Shown here piece by piece: positions 1 through 12,289 of a stretch of DNA of 64,000 nt (the stretch's first letter is position 1; every line of letters begins with the position of its first letter). The notes under the pieces were generated by a model. The model was not told the DNA's origin, did not search any database, and was given only the letters and a program-made list of their open reading frames with translations. Source of the DNA: Vespula vulgaris (taxonomy: Eukaryota; Arthropoda; Insecta; Hymenoptera; Vespidae); the NCBI RefSeq assembly GCF_905475345.1, contig NC_066602.1, forward strand, positions 4,610,814 to 4,674,813. The letters are read 5' to 3'. The position numbers and the translations under genes are program-made.

Positions 1-2860
1 GAGAGTGTGTCTAGGCTCAGCGACTTGGCCATTACGACGACCCAACGAGCACGTCGACGTCGTCTACCCCCACCCTCGCAGCCGCCATGCGGCTCAACAG
101 CCTCTCCTTCCCGCTTGATTCCTCAACCCTCCTCCTACACCATCATCTCCTTTTTCAGCTCCGTACCGTTCTTTTTTTTCACTCGACCTTCCAATCTCTT
201 TCAACCGCGATGCCCTTGCTTTCGTTAATGAAGCAAGCGCGAAGCTGGACCTCTACTCTCCCTCTTTCTCTCTCTCATTTGGTTTCTTTTTTTCTTATTT
301 TTTCTCACGCTGGATGTCTCTGTTTTTCTTCTTTTTCTTTCTTTGTCTCGAGTCGTTCTTGAGAATCTAGAGGGAAGGAGAGAGAGAGATATCGTCGGAG
401 TTTTTATAAATGCAAAGTCATGACAGGAAGTTGACTTTGAAAATTGTTAATGATCTTTTCGGGGAAAATGTTGTAGAATTGTTGGGAAATGTATAACGAT
501 TATTTAAAAATCAGTTTAGAAATAAAATTCGCGCAAAATTCGCGAAAAAATTCGCATACAAAGTTTCGATAACGTTTAATAATTAGAAATAAATTAGAAA
601 TAAATTATAGAAAATTTTCTTTCTTTTTTTTTTTAACTAACCGAGAGAATCGTTAAAAAAAAGCACGTTTTCGTTCACATAAGTGTCTAACAAAATACGT
701 GTCTTCTTTTTTGTGATGTCAAGGCCGTTTCTACTCGTTAGAATTTCTCTCTCTCAATTCTACTCTTTGTATTTTTACTCTTCTTTCTTTATTCCTTTCT
801 CCTATTCTCTTGGAAAGCTTGACAATATATTCTTTCTGCCGGAGCTCTTGACAAACATACGCATTTGCTATTCTTACGGTTTTTTCAAAAACAAAACTAT
901 TATTTTTATCCTTCGTCAGATTACTCGAGGTATATCAATAATATTTTCTCTTAAACCAAATTCATTTTGATATTATCTGAACATTAAATTTAATCAGATA
1001 ATAAACATCTTAAAAATATAATTATTTACGGTCCAATAGAGGTTTTCCTTGATAATCTTAATCGAATGATTGGAACTCTTGGAGATAGCAGGATTAATTC
1101 CAGTATCCGAATTAATTCCATCGATCCGTATATAGCTTAGGATATGCATATATATACATATACACATCCACATCCACATCCACACAAGTATCTGGCCCCT
1201 CTGTACACATACACTATGTATGAGTTAGGAGGCTTGCTAAAACGGGGAGTGGCTTTCGAGCGAATCCGTCGCAAGCGGTCATTTCACCGCGTCAATTTTT
1301 AAGTGATTACATGTCGATATGCTCGATTAAGCGACGCGGTAAGGTTCTTTTTTTTATTTCTTTTTTACTTTAGGGGAGACCATCTCTCTCTCTCTCTCTT
1401 TTAGAGAGCCATTAACGAAAAAGTCGGTTTTCTCTCTATCTTCCAGAAATATTTGAACGAATATTCTCGCAATATTCTACGGCTCGGCATTTGCGAAAGA
1501 GGACGCGATTTCGCGAGTTAACGAATTTTTCCACGAGTAGGCCGAAAATAATCGGAGCTGCAGTCGACTCTCTGTACTTCAACTCGATTTAACGAGATTC
1601 TCTCTTTCCACTTACGCCCGACCTAACTTTATCATTATAACAGAAGGATCTCTCTCTTTCGATTAGAAATCAAATCCACATTTTTTTAGATTTTTCTTTT
1701 TTCAATAAGCATGTACAATTTGCGTAGGTTAAAGGTTGACTACTTTTTTGTCTTTCTTCGAATCGTTGCAAGTTAAACTTATAGTTTTACTTTTGACTTA
1801 TTTCCTAGATAAAAGCAAACATGTAAGATCTTTGCTCGGCAGAATGAAATTACGTAGATTCGATATTTTAGATATCCTCGACAAATTTTTATTTCAAATA
1901 GCTATCGTTCTTTTAAGCTAGCTTTTTACCGTATACACATACACACACACACACTACACAACACGCACGTCAGATTTAATAATACATGTTTTCACATTTC
2001 TCGAGGACGCGATGCATTTGAAAATTTCAACGAAAAATCAGGAAAAAGGATGCACATCTTTGCCTTACAATTTTACTATTCACATTTTTATGACGTAGAT
2101 ACCTATAATACCGCCTCTGGGAAGAAGGAACATTTTTTTTTATTTCTCTTTTCTACCCCTCCCCTCCCTGAACCGTCTCAGGCTAATTTCCCGAAGAAAA
2201 ATCTCCGGGTTGTCAGGTTAGAAACGTTCCGAAACGAGAACGGAAAAGTTCGTCCGAGTCGAGGCAAGTTCGACGTAACGCCTTTACCTCCAACCCCCTG
2301 ACCAACCACCCTTTACCCTCGAACTCTCCTTTCCATCTTGAACATTTCGAAAAACGGCGGAAACTGGCAGCACTAATTCAGAAGTATGAATTACTGTCAC
2401 GTCTCGCTAAGGTTTTCTGAACGCGCTACGTAATTTGTACCGCTCGCTGGCGCGAGCCGTGAGTCGAATAAATCATTTGCCACTTATCACGCGAAACTTT
2501 CGAACCTCCGGAGTTACCTACCCCTAGCCCACACTACCATCACTACCACCACCATTACCAGCAGCACCTACCCTTACCAGCGGTACCATTACCACTACGG
2601 TCCTATCTTTCGAACGCACACGCTGTACTTTACGAATACGGGACTCATATGCGCTCTCTTGTCGCGGTTTAGCTGCAGTTTTATCCCCACTCCTTCTTCC
2701 CCTGCTGCTCCTTTAGTTTCGTAGCAGTAGGAGGGGTAGGATGGCCGAAACGATTTATCCACGTCTTTGGAAACATCCTCGTAAATCGACGAGAGGAATT
2801 CGAAATTTTAACCGATGTTTTCTTCGATGGCCTCTCAAACATTTTCTTCTTTTCGATTTA
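1..2860. other. Non-coding left-edge DNA
   Basis: The first 120 bases are GC-richer and could belong to an exon or promoter beyond the left edge, but no frame is convincing. The rest is AT-rich with pyrimidine runs. A small hairpin GCTCGC-TGGC-GCGAGC lies at 2442-2457, and imperfect ACC triplets at 2530-2600. No supported gene. Confidence 0.5.
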
Positions 2861-2922
2861 TTGTACGGAATTGGCCAAAAGTTCTTAGGTAATATTAAAA
2901 ATCAGTTACTCCGTTTCGAGAC
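2861..2922. mobile_element. Palindromic MITE-like element, half copy A
   Basis: TTGTACGGAATTGGCCAAAA, GTTCTTAGGTAATATTAAAA, ATCAGTTACTCCGTTTCGAG: one arm of the family, the other arm lost. Confidence 0.45.
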
Positions 2923-4033
2923 CAATGAGAGATAAAAAGGGTGAGGAAAAAGGATCTATATACGCAACGTCTACAAGGAATTCTCTCGCGGCTTTACAGT
3001 AAAGCCCGTCACTCGTTAGAGCAGAGAGAATATAAACATACTCGCGTCGTATTCCCAACTGACCTCGACCGTAAATTCCAACGGTTCTGTTATTAGAAGG
3101 AAAGACGAATGAGTTAATTATGGAAATTGTATAAACCGTTTTTATGTATTCGTCAAAGCGTTGTTAGGCCTTTAAACAAACATCTTTCGTATATATTTTG
3201 GGGAGAGAAAAATAAAAAGAAAGATGGCGAGAGCGTCGAACAATTGGTCTTATTAGTAAAGGCATTTTCGTTTTCATCGAAAATAAAAAGAAAGAAAATA
3301 ACTAGATTCGCGTACAAATTTGAGTGGAATAATTCTATTCCTCTGACATTTCTCGATCGTCTCCCTATGTACGTATGCTCGTATATACCTACGTACATTT
3401 CCCGCTGAACAGGACATCTCGTCTTATCTTTCTCTTCGATATTTTTTCAATTCCATACTATTCCAAGGTATTGCATATTCATCGAATTCAATGCCAGTCC
3501 AATGCTTCTCTTTATATTCGAGTCACCAACCTCCGTCTAGTTCTTTTCAACCCCTTTTTTACCCCACCCCTTCGACATGTCCCTATCCCAGGCCCTAATT
3601 CTCTTCGCTCTAACTTCAATTGCATCGCTCGACACATTGCGCGTCTACCTTTTTCGTTTCAAATTTTTACTTGAAATTTTATCGTACAAAATATATAAAC
3701 GTGAAAATAATTATAAAAGATCCTTCAGACCAACAATTTTTACGAACATAGAAAATTATTCGAAGCCTTGAAAAAGTTTGTAATTGATTTTTAATATTAT
3801 CTTTAGGAACTCTTTTTTCGACCGATCCAACAGATATATTATAATACTCGTAGGTAGGCTCGTCTCTGTTCCCTAAAAAACACAAGTAAGAAAAATGTTG
3901 GTGAATGGGATTCCCCAGCAGGAGTGTATATCACGTGTGCTCGTGGGTGTCGTTTCATGAGTTTGCCTGTCTTTTGTGAGTTTCGGGAAATCGACGAAAT
4001 GGCTTGGCTCTTGCGGGACGTGTTTGAAAGAAA

Positions 4034-4500
4034 AGAAAGAAAAGAAGGAAAGAAAGAAAAAAGAGAAAAAAGAGAAAAAAGAGAAGGAAGGAAGGAAGGA
4101 AAGGAAGAAAGAAAAAAGACAAAAACAGAGAAGGAAGGGAGGAAGGAAGGAAAGGAAGAAAGAAAAAAGACAAAAACAGAGAAGGAAGGGAGGAAGGAAG
4201 GAAAGGAAGAAAGAAAAAAGACAAAAACAGAGAAGGGTGGGAGGAAGGAAGGAAGGAAGGAAGGAAGGAAGGAAGGAAGGAAGGAAGGAAGGAAGGAAGG
4301 AAGGAAGGAAGGAAGGAAGGGAGGGAGGGAGGGAGGGAGGGAGGGCGGGAGGGAGGGAGGGCGGGAGGGAGGGAGGGAGGAAGGAAGGAAGGAAGGAAGG
4401 AAGGAAGGAAGGAAGGAAGGAAGGAAGGAAGGAAGGAAGGAAGGAAGGAAGGAAGGAAGGAAGGAAGGAAGGAAGGAAGGAAGGAAGGAAGGGAGGGACG
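4034..4500. repeat. Purine-only block: 51-bp minisatellite plus (AAGG)n/(AGGG)n array
   Basis: A GACAAAAACAGAGAAGGAAG unit recurs with exact 51-bp spacing (starts at 4118, 4169 and 4220), followed by about 250 bp of (GGAA)n interrupted by (GGGA)n and two GGGC variants at 4320-4380. The strand is almost pure purine, so all frames stay open; they are not genes. Confidence 0.85.
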
Positions 4501-4597
4501 AAGGAAAACGGGAAAAAGTGGAGAACGTAGAACACGTGTGGCGCATTCGTTTCGATTTTTCTCCTTTCATTCAAAAGTGAGTGTGTATGTGAGAGAG

Positions 4598-4654
<57 letters not shown>

Positions 4655-5411
4655 CTACGTGATGAGGGTAGTAACGGTTGGAGGGTATTTTTCAGAAGCT
4701 TGTCGGCCATCTCATATCCACCCGAACATACACACCCCCACACGTGCACACTTATATACGTTCCATGAAAATATCAATAAAATAGATGCATATGTGTATA
4801 TTTTACAACTGCCAGTAACATATAATTACAGTTTTCATAAGAAATTAGTAAATATAAACAATCTGAAAACTGATAAGATTTTTTTCTAAAAAAATTAATC
4901 ACGTTCGAACGTAATGTGACTAATGTTCGCATAAACAATGTGACGATTACTACTCTCCTACTAATACAGATACCGGCAGAGAGAAACGCATATGAAAGTT
5001 GGTGCAGTGAGGTATGCAATCGATTTCTCGGAATCCTATCGGCATGTCCGGAGCAACCGGTATTTTCGCACGACTTAGCGAGCTCGATTCCGCCGATACG
5101 ACTCGTAAAAGTTAAATCGTTCACCCCCCGTCCCTCACCTCCTCTATCCATTTATCCGTCTATCCATCTATCTATATACGTATATGCGATAGAAATGGCG
5201 CGTGTGGATAATCAGCCATCTCGTTCGGTTAAGTCCTTTCGAACGCGTTTAGATTACGTTTGTTTATTCGAATTATTCGATTCGGTGACATTTCATTTTT
5301 TATTACATTTACTATATCAAAATTTTTCTAATCGCCTAGAAACTTTTGGTCCAGTCTGCACGGTAGAGACAGACAGATGGACCGATGGATGGACGGAGAG
5401 ACAGAGAAAGA

Positions 5412-5459
<48 letters not shown>

Positions 5460-7747
5460 GAGACAGAGAAAGAGATCAGGAAATCTAGACCATCGAACAG
5501 AATTGAAACCGATGCCGATAACAGAGTATTTTCTCGCGAGATACTTCCCTGGACTTTTCCGCGTGCTATTTGGCACCGGTAGAATCGATACTCGAGTAAA
5601 CAAGCTAACCACGTCAAGAGAGAGCTAGAGAAACGGAATGATATCGATTTTTCAACGTCTAGCATCGATACGAAGAGACCTGCTAGATTATCCTACGGAT
5701 TTCAATGTAACGAGCCGTCTCTTTCTATACCTGTGTATAGATATAAGGTATATCGATGTGTAAGAGTGAGGCGGATAGATAGATATCTGTCTATTCAGAT
5801 GTGTGCGCGCGTGTGTGTATTGAAAAGAAAGAAGGAGTAGGGGATAGAAGAGAGACGGTGCAGAGGGGGTGCGCATGTCGATGCTCAAGGCAGCCAATGG
5901 ACTGCTTGAAATATTAAACGGGAGCAAAGACCCTGTTCTCGTACACCACGTAGCCGTGGTTCAATTTCTGAGTCGGCCCTGGCTGCCCGAAGGGTGGGTT
6001 GTTACATCGAACGGGATGAGGTGGGAGGTGAATGGAAATAGGCGCCGGGGAGAGTAAACGGTATGGGGACACCAAAGGCACCGCACCTGGCGACATCTAC
6101 GTTCCACGAATAACCAGCTCCGATATCGTTACCACCGATACTTACACGTGCACTAATACTCACACTAACGCATACGAGCTAACGCAAAATAACTCGCACT
6201 ACTCTCAGCACGTGGAGCTCTGCAGAGACATACGGGTTTCTAACATACGCGTTAACGTACACCAACTCGGTGGCACGTAGAGCAATGCAGCGACACGCTA
6301 CACAGAAAGAGGCACATACAAATTTGCAGAGAGAGACAAGCACGCTGATATATACATTGAATGGTGGAATTCGGAAAGAGTTAAAGCATGCGTCTAACTT
6401 TGCCAAAATCTTCTCATTTCTTTCGAATTTCTGAGTAGAAAACGACTGTCCTGTGCCATCAACCTCTTAAAAATTCCAGTTTTTTTTACCTCCCTTCATT
6501 TTTTCCTTCTTTTCTCTTTCTTCTTCTTCTTCTTCTTCTTCTTCTTCTCGAAAATTTATTCTCACCGGGTTGGAAGATATTTTTCCGTAAAGTTGGCTCA
6601 CGCCAGCACGTATTTGGTTTGAAACACGTTTGAGGGAGCTCGCTGTTATCTTCGATCGTCGAAGATATGTCGATTTTCTACGTGAAATGAAAATATTTTT
6701 TCTATGGTTAAATTAGTTTACTCGAATCTTTTCGTTCGAATACTATTTTCCAATCAAATTTGTAAGAACTTTTTTTATTTATTATCAATTTTTAACGAGA
6801 ATCGCTAATGAATTTTATTTTATTAATTTTGGGGCAGTAATCGATCTTTTCCGCGCCCTTCCGTGGGAGAATCTGACGAGTTCAAATTTTTTCAAGAAAA
6901 AGATAAATACATATATGTTTTTTATTTTCTTTTTTGATACATCCAGAAGGATGATAAACCAGCCAGAGATTTATGGTAACAAGTGGAACGCTTAACCACG
7001 AGCGAACTGGGGTTATTGTTGTAAACTGAGCGTCGTCGTTCTCTCTATTGTTTCTATTATTACATACGTCACCTGTGTGTAAAATGAATTATGCATGTAG
7101 ATACGACTAGTTAACGGGAAAGTTCGTTGCCCTAGTAGTAGTAGTAGCAGTAGCAATAGTGTCAGATATGTAGATATTACCAAGTACTGTTTGCGATTTC
7201 ATTGTTTAAAAGCGACCAGTGGGGCGATGCTATTTCCTATTTTTCTTTTTCTCATTACATTTTTTTTTTATTTTCAATCGTTGCAATATTATTTCGACGT
7301 AACACCGATCGCACGATGGTAAACCCTGGGTGACCTGCTTTGACGCCAGTCGCATTGTTCCTGAAAAATAACAAATATGTTGACTATTAATTTTACATTA
7401 TGACGCTCTCTATCTTCGATTGCAAAACAAAAATATTATATACGAGGAAGTACAAATTGATTGTTTCTTTTCAACAAGATCTCTCTCTCTCTTTCTCTCT
7501 TTGGAGGAAAGAGTCTTTTATCCGTTTTTTCAAGGAGAAAGTTAAAAGATTTTCTCGTTTCTCGGCCGATTAACGTGCGTTTAAAACGCACCTCTTCACC
7601 TTCCTACAATCACCGAAGATGAAAGTTCGCTCCCCTTTAGCATTCTATCCCTTCGTACGCATGGAAAAAGCGCATCGACCCGACGGTAGGACTCGTGGAA
7701 GGGGTGCTGAATGTGGGTGGGGAGGCTGGATTAGGACGTGTCTTCCC
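4501..7747. other. Non-coding stretch with microsatellites
   Basis: (GA)n at 4591-4653 and 5409-5456, (CTT)n at 6519-6548. Around 4925-5150 and 5865-6280 the DNA is GC-richer and non-repetitive with open frames, but none matches a family I recognise. Possible unassigned exons or regulatory DNA. Confidence 0.5.
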
Positions 7748-8127
7748 GCTGCTACTACTACTATTGCTGCTGCTGCTGCTGCTTCTGTTGCTACTATTAC
7801 TACTACTGGTGGTGCTGCTACTGTTTCTGCTGCTACTACTATTGCTGCTTCTGTTGCTACTATTACTACTACTGTTGCTGTTTCTGCTGCTACTATTACT
7901 ATTACTGTTATTATTGCTGCTGCTACTACTGTTTCTGCTGCTATTACTATACCGTTACTACTGCTACTACTGTTGCTGCTTCTGCTGTTACTATTACTGT
8001 TACTACTGCTATTACTGTTGCTGCTGCTGCTGCTTCTGTTACTACTACTATTACTGCTTCTACTGTTGCTGCTGCTCCTGTTGTTACTTCTTCTATATTA
8101 CTACTACTACTACTATTACTACTATAC
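7748..8127. repeat. Long imperfect trinucleotide array (CTG/CTA/TTA/TTG/TTC)
   Basis: About 380 bp of triplets of the type YTN, mostly CTG, CTA, TTA and TTG, in one phase with almost no indels. Every frame on the plus strand is open (Leu, Ala/Val/Thr or Tyr/Cys runs), which is a by-product of the repeat. Confidence 0.85.
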
Positions 8128-9228
8128 TAACCGCGTGATTTATCTAATTTCATTCGTTCGAATCCACATCCCTTTGAAATCTGCTACGTGATCTTTTTAT
8201 AATTCTTCAAAATTTTCTTTTTTTGTCTTCTATCGAAATTATGGAATTATACTGTTTTGTTTAGATTCGAAAGATGGATCATAACGTCAAAAATTTCAAA
8301 CTATTTTTTTTTCTACTCTCCCGACAAGAAAAAAAACAACAAAACGTGATTACCGTTTATATTGCAGTTGAAGGAACGGGCTAATTATGAATGCTTTGTA
8401 ATGAGTGAATAAAAGAGTGAGAGAGTGAGAGAGAGAGAGAGAGACAGAGAATTTCTTAAGCTACGAGAGTCAAAACAATGACTCCGTTGTTTCTATCTCA
8501 TTCAATTGAAATCGTCTCTTTTATCTACGAAGAAAGAAGTTCTTCTCATTTGTTGTTCCTCGATAGCAATTCGTCTCGTTGACTCACTTCAGGTCTTAAT
8601 AATTTCTCAAGGCACGTTATTTTGCTGTTCATTATCTCCACCTCTAGCAACTCCTTACGTAACTGTCCATGGTTAGTATGAAAAAGAGTAATAAATAAAT
8701 AAATGAATGAATTTTTTTCGTAATTTTATTAAACCAAATTTATACTTACTAATTTCTTTGTTTTTCTTTGAAACACCTCCGTTTGTTGCAACTGAAAATC
8801 AATAAACGATTGACGCCATTGTTTTTTTTTTAAAAACGTGGCGCGAGGAGTGCATTAAAATAATAACAACAAAAAATGATATTTAAACGTGCTAACGTTA
8901 TTAAACAAAAATGAAAATCATGAAACGATGTATTATTCGTTTAGGCGCCATTGTTCTTCAAAAAAAAGTGGAGAGGTAAGCATTCAAATAATAGAAATAA
9001 TAATAACAATAATAATAATGGTAATAATAATAATAAAAATAATAATAATAATAATAAAAAATAATGTATTTTGAAAATACTTTTTAACATGTAATACGGA
9101 CTTACATGTTTGTAAATACACTTGTAGGCAGGTCGAAGGTCAATAACACTCTCTCTACGTGGTATCCGCTAAATCATAAATTATGAACAGTTACTGACAA
9201 GTGACATATCCATCACTTCATTCGTTGA

Positions 9229-9266
<38 letters not shown>

Positions 9267-9671
9267 CTTCTCTTTCTCTCTTTCTTTCTTTCTTTGTCTC
9301 CCACACACACACACACATACATACACACACACATCAAATTTTGTTACCTTCTCGATATCGTTTCGAGATTCCCCGAGGACTCTTTCGTTCGCGGTCAATA
9401 CAGACGAGCTCTGAAATAAATTCCGATATTGGAAAAGTTGTTTTTTTATGTCTATGTTGTCGTCGAATAAAAAAAAATAAAAAAACAAAAAAATAAAATT
9501 AATAAACGTCGGATTCAAATCGGACAGTTCGTAGTTCGGTATGCGCCATCTTTGATTGTTGCTCCGATGGAATAACGCGAAACGAAATTGCGATTTCTCG
9601 ATTACGATGGCTGTCTCTCGAAAAAAAAATAAACCAGTTATTTATTTCATTTTTATATATAATATGTACAT

Positions 9672-9780
9672 ATAGGGTAAGCAAATTTTTTTGTTAAAAT
9701 TGTAAAACTACAAGTCCAACTAAAAACTTATAAAAAGTCTCAAAAAAGAGTAATTGATTTTTAAATTCACCTAGAAAAAC
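9672..9780. mobile_element. Palindromic MITE-like element, copy B (interior and right arm)
   Basis: AGGGTAAGCAAATTTTTTTG, TTGTAAAACTACAAGTCCAA, AAAAAGTCTCAAAAAAGAGT, AATTGATTTTTAAATTCACC, TAGAAAAAC: the same order as copy H, with the outer right end missing. Confidence 0.5.
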
Positions 9781-10705
9781 ATCTTGCATATATGTATATA
9801 TATGCGTGCGTGTGTATATATATATATATATACACAGATATTATTTATTGATTTTTAAGTGATACATTTTTCTGTCTAAAGATTCGAATGAGTTTTTAAA
9901 ATGGCGACTTTATTGAAACGTTTTTACTTTTTATTTTCTTTTTCTACTCACCGTAAACGTACAGGAAATTAGGATGACGAGAAGTATGAAAATAAAAATT
10001 GTGATTGGACCGGAGTAAAGACCGAGATTTAGAAACGTTCTCAAGTCGTTTTCGGCGATAAGTAATCCGTACAACTGCAATAAAATGATACACGGTTTGA
10101 GTAGTAAGAAAAAATAAAATGATGGTTTGTCTTCACTTGGAAATTTCGTTTTTGAAAATAATAAAAAGTATAACAGATATAAGATAAAAAGGATAACAAA
10201 TTGGTTAAAAATTTGAATTTCACGATGTTATATAATATTTTCTGATTTTGTATCGATGAAAATATTTTTCAAAAAAAAAAATAAATAAAAAAAGGTACGT
10301 TTTACAAATATATAAAAATAATAAAAACATAATATTTCTATAAAGATTTGAAGCGTGTTCTTTTCGAGAGATAAGTATCTTGGGACATACTTCTGTCAAA
10401 AATACGTTACGTATTATGATATACAAATCGTAGAAAGGAATTCGCGTATAAAATGTTTAGAGCGAAGGCCGTAGAGAAATAGCGAATGGTTCGATATAAA
10501 TTGGACGTCGACAGATCGTGTCCGAGCTTGTGTCGTGTAAATTCGTACGCGCCAGTTTATTGTAAATCGTAAAAAGGAGGAGGTCGATCGTGGACGGACA
10601 CATTGCGTTCTATTCGTTTTACAGTATAAATTACAATATGAATATCAAAATCGTGCTCTCTCTCTCTCTTTCTCCCTCTTTCTCTTTTCACTACCACTCC
10701 TATAA

Positions 10706-10711
<6 letters not shown>

Positions 10712-10759
<48 letters not shown>
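10712..10759. repeat. (AT)n microsatellite
   Basis: About 24 AT units. Similar tracts lie at 11736-11774, 27885-27928, 33228-33270, 53210-53247, 54473-54511 and 63065-63100 (the last fused to a GA tract up to 63126). Confidence 0.9.
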
Positions 10760-10762
<3 letters not shown>

Positions 10763-11581
10763 CACGAGTATAGGAAATGGTTATGAGAAGAGAAAACAAA
10801 AAATTAGTAAAAATAAATCGATAAACGGAGAACATAGTAAAATACACGATCAAAAACAGTCTTTCGTTCGAAAAAAGACGTTTTTTCATTTTCAAAAATT
10901 CTCGAACCTTCTCTCAGCATCCCATTATCCAATTAAAAATATTCATCAAAATGCAATGCAATGAAATGACAGTTTCCGAAAACAAAGTTTTCCCGATATA
11001 ACCTTCAAACTATTTCTTATCATTTCTTCTTATTCTTTTCTACATTATACGTCGACTGACCATCTTATCGAATCCAAAAGCATTGTAACGATAATACTTG
11101 CGCAGCCTCATAACGTCCATGTTGGTTCGCTTTTGCGTGTCGAGAAGTATAAACTCGATAATTTATCGTCGGCGATGTTCGGCAGCAGATTAATTTCGAA
11201 TCGGTAGACCGTGCGAAAAAGAGGGATAGACAGGTCCAACGTAATATTTGACAGGGTAAGCATACCAACCTGACCATCCTTCCTCCTCCCCCCTCCTGCT
11301 TCAAAATTCTTCTATCTCACTCAAACTCTTTACGATCGATCAAATACTCAACAACAGGGTAAACGCGTAAGCTACAAATTGTTGGACTTATACTGGAACG
11401 TCGACGAATTAAACGATTATTTCTTATTTTATTTAATACGAATGTATCCACGTTTTAATTCTCCCTCCACTCCACTACACCTCTGTCGTCCAAAGACGTT
11501 AGTTTTTAATCGAGAATCGAAAAGGAAAATTCGAGAAACAAATTTAGACAAGCGTGTTTTCGATTGCTAGTCTTTTTGTGT

Positions 11582-11630
11582 CACGTGACTCGTTGGCGGC
11601 GACCGCGTCGCCCTCTGCCGGCCATTTTTG
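11582..11630. promoter_or_regulatory. Candidate regulatory island: E-box, CTCF-like and YY1/Pho-like motifs
   Basis: CACGTG at 11582-11587; on the minus strand CCGGCAGAGGGCGAC (11607-11621) matches 13 of 15 positions of the CTCF core CCASYAGRKGGCRSY; GCCATTTT follows at 11621-11628 (YY1/Pho type). The stretch is GC-rich inside AT-rich DNA and no coding sequence explains it. Confidence 0.35.
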
Positions 11631-11733
11631 TATTATTCTTTCGTTATCGGAGTAAAATTTATGGAAATTGCTTTTGGTGGGATTTCTTGATACGAGTTTT
11701 GCAAATGAAATTTTACGAATATTATGTACGCAC

Positions 11734-11775
<42 letters not shown>

Positions 11776-12256
11776 GAAAGACGATGATCCTCACGAGGTT
11801 AGGTAGATCGATACGAGAGGATTTCATTTCTTCTATCCCTTTATTTTCTCAGGTGAAGACAATTTCTGAAGAGATAGGAAAGTGGTGTACGTATCCACAC
11901 ACACGCGCGCATACGCACACGTATATATCGAAAGTTTGTTTTTCAGATATTTTTGCTTCTTCTTTTTTTTTTATTTTATTACTTTCTCTGTTTTCCCTAT
12001 GAAATAAATTGACCGCATACGCGTCCGCTTCTTCCTACGCCATTCTTTACGTTTTTCCATCCCATTCCACTTCTCTTTCACGAAGTTCCCTCGGCCCCTT
12101 TTTTTCTATCCTCGTGAAAACGAATGCGTAATCGATGATTTCGACGAGGAGAGGTCGAAGCAGCCAGCGAGCTTCGACGAATTCCCCTTTGGGATTATAC
12201 AAGAACGATGCCAGAGATTCTCCTTGACGTTGGAGGAATAAGCGTGGAAAGAGAGG

Positions 12257-12289
<33 letters not shown>

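Noticed and set aside
3839..4580. Long open frames on both strands (Pro/Ser/Leu or Lys/Glu/Gly-Arg repeats)
   Set aside because: They are translations of the purine tetranucleotide array. Frames are open on both strands at once, with no family motif or splice structure.
8150..8170. GTTCGAATCC resembling a tRNA B box
   Set aside because: There is no A box or cloverleaf stem pairing upstream at tRNA spacing.
7619..8191. 190-residue frame with long Leu and Tyr runs
   Set aside because: It arises from the trinucleotide array; all three plus frames are open through it.
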